Source: Cytophagales bacterium (GTDB lineage Bacteria; Bacteroidota; Bacteroidia; Cytophagales; Cyclobacteriaceae). Taken from it: DNA of 64,000 bases. The stretch covers positions 1 through 64,000 of the forward strand of contig JAKSDQ010000058.1 in NCBI GenBank assembly GCA_022360015.1, read 5' to 3'. The notes under the pieces were generated by a model. It made no database searches, had not been told where the DNA came from, and worked only from the letters and a program-made list of their open reading frames with translations. Both the position numbers and the translations under genes were made by a program. This document shows, in pieces, positions 62,985 through 64,000 of the stretch; positions within the stretch are counted from its first letter, which is position 1; every line of letters begins with the position of its first letter.

Positions 62985-63009
62985 CAAGCTTTAATCATTT
63001 GCAATACCT

Positions 63010-63444
63010 ATGAAAACCGCCGAGATTCATACCGGTAAAGGTGTTATGAAAGTAACGTTTTATGAAAATGACGCACCTAAAACGGTTGAAAATTTTGTAT
63101 CATTATCTAAAAAAGGATTTTACGACGGCCTTACTTTCCACCGGGTAATTCCAAACTTTGTGATTCAGGGAGGGTGTCCGCAAGGTACAGGCGCGGGTGG
63201 TCCCGGGTATCACATTGACTGCGAGTTAAACGGTGAAAACCAATACCATGACAGGGGTGTCTTATCCATGGCCCATGCAGGAAGAAACACTGGGGGGTCG
63301 CAATTTTTTATTTGTCACAACCGAAGTAATACACAGCATCTGGATAGAAAACATACCTGTTTTGGCAAAGTTGTAGATGGATTGGATATCATTGATCAGA
63401 TCAGGCCAGGGGACGTGATTGACAAGATTGTTATAAACGAATAA
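63010..63444 (+). CDS. Peptidyl-prolyl cis-trans isomerase, cyclophilin type
   Basis: The 144-aa cytosolic cyclophilin has the core FHRVIPNFVIQGGCPQGTG, GGSQFFICHN and HTCFGKVVDGLDI. The catalytic Arg is in FHRV. No signal peptide is present, so it is cytosolic. It may be co-transcribed with DUF3127 (25-nt gap). Length matches minimal bacterial PpiB. Confidence 0.95.
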   Translation: MKTAEIHTGKGVMKVTFYENDAPKTVENFVSLSKKGFYDGLTFHRVIPNFVIQGGCPQGTGAGGPGYHIDCELNGENQYHDRGVLSMAHAGRNTGGSQFFICHNRSNTQHLDRKHTCFGKVVDGLDIIDQIRPGDVIDKIVINE

Positions 63445-63471
63445 AATCCCCGGCCTCCGGTTATTTGACTA

Positions 63472-64000
63472 TCAACTATTTACTTTTTTTACCTTACTAA
63501 ATTTTGCTGCCAGGTAAATACCTACTATGGCGCCAAACAGGTGAGACTCCCAGGAGACATTGGGATGTGAAGGAAAAACGCCATAAAACAAGCCACTGTA
63601 AATGGCAAAAATCAACAGCGAAACCAAAAGTGACCTAAAATCACCCCGGAAAAGCCCAAAAAATATTAAAAAAGAAGCCAGACCATAAATCAATCCACTT
63701 GCTCCTACATGATAAGAGGAACGGGCAAAAAGCCAAACCAGAATACCTGTTAAAAAATAGCATTGTAAAAACACTTTCTGAGCGATCTTGTCAAAAAGGA
63801 AATATAAAGTAGTTCCAAGAAACAGCGCCGGAAATGTGTTGGAAATGATATGCCCAAGATTGCCGTGAATTAAAGGGGCGGTCAAAATACCGATTAATCC
63901 GCTTAGTTTTCTTGGATAAATCCCGAATACGCCCAGATTGATCTGCAAAAAAAACTCCACACTAAAAACCGCCCACATAACAAAAATCAAACGGGCGGGC
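63472..64000 (-). CDS. Rhomboid-family intramembrane serine protease (5' end beyond window)
   Basis: At least 172 aa are present; the minus frame is open to the window edge, so the true start lies beyond base 64000 (TTG 63990 is not a convincing start). It has six membrane helices. The catalytic Ser is in GASGLIYGL and the His in WESHLFGAIVG. APLIHGNLGHIISN supplies the oxyanion/first-helix region. It cleaves membrane-embedded substrates, which are not known here. Confidence 0.87.
   Translation of the reverse strand, partial: PARLIFVMWAVFSVEFFLQINLGVFGIYPRKLSGLIGILTAPLIHGNLGHIISNTFPALFLGTTLYFLFDKIAQKVFLQCYFLTGILVWLFARSSYHVGASGLIYGLASFLIFFGLFRGDFRSLLVSLLIFAIYSGLFYGVFPSHPNVSWESHLFGAIVGIYLAAKFSKVKKVNS

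Overview
The window reads as a chromosome segment of a Bacteroidota bacterium, most likely a member of the Cytophagales. Supporting signs are SusC/SusD with an ECF sigma/FecR pair, lipobox-type lipoproteins, BatB/BatC, DUF3127, promoters of the TAnnTTTG type and scarce Shine-Dalgarno sequences. The organism is inferred from gene families only; no marker was searched.

Layout. 0-1.3 kb: a fused remnant of an IS3 transposase and a large serine recombinase abuts tRNA-Pro(TGG). A four-helix-bundle (S23/IVS-type) gene bracketed by inverted repeats lies between tRNA-Pro and tRNA-Ser(GCT). 1.5-9.4 kb: plus-strand housekeeping genes (BatB, BatC, thiolase, a MORN-repeat protein, purC, a STAS protein, RNase Z, a queuosine precursor transporter). 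9.4-12.2 kb: a small minus-strand locus with a glycosyltransferase, a protein faintly like thiopeptide-type RiPP enzymes, and a 78-residue orphan. 12.2-25.1 kb: a stress and low-energy island with acetyl-CoA synthetase, universal stress protein, phosphoribosyltransferase, DegP protease, an Mla/MCE lipid transporter, FtsH, a glycogen-binding protein and a zinc alcohol dehydrogenase. It has an exact FNR-type box and two related palindromes upstream of its genes. 25.2-26.9 kb: a secreted metalloprotease candidate and TesB.

27.3-40.5 kb: a sulfated-glycan utilisation locus read on the minus strand. The order of transcription is ECF sigma, FecR, SusC (with STN domain), SusD and four type I sulfatases, with no glycoside hydrolase or lyase. 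The SusC STN domain, FecR and sigma factor form a likely surface-to-nucleus-free (outer membrane to RNA polymerase) signalling relay that senses the glycan. 40.5-42 kb is mostly non-coding, with two unannotated tiny membrane proteins. 42-46.5 kb: the operon TPR lipoprotein-thrS-infC-rpmI-rplT with a good promoter; infC starts at ATT after a strong Shine-Dalgarno. 46.5-64 kb: beta-helix protein, Prc-type protease, small lipoproteins, an endonuclease/phosphatase-fold protein, an exonuclease/GIY-YIG protein, MATE and NSS transporters, a PqiA-like protein, a MazG-like pyrophosphohydrolase, DUF3127, cyclophilin, and a rhomboid protease cut by the window end.

The most unusual signals are the inverted-repeat-flanked S23 gene inside a tRNA cluster, a 43-bp near-exact copy of an internal infC segment lying between two unrelated genes, two clusters of DnaA-box-like sites in gene-free stretches, two candidate small RNAs ending in orphan terminators, and the glycosyltransferase/RiPP-like locus. 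All functional calls come from reading the sequence; no database or folding program was run.
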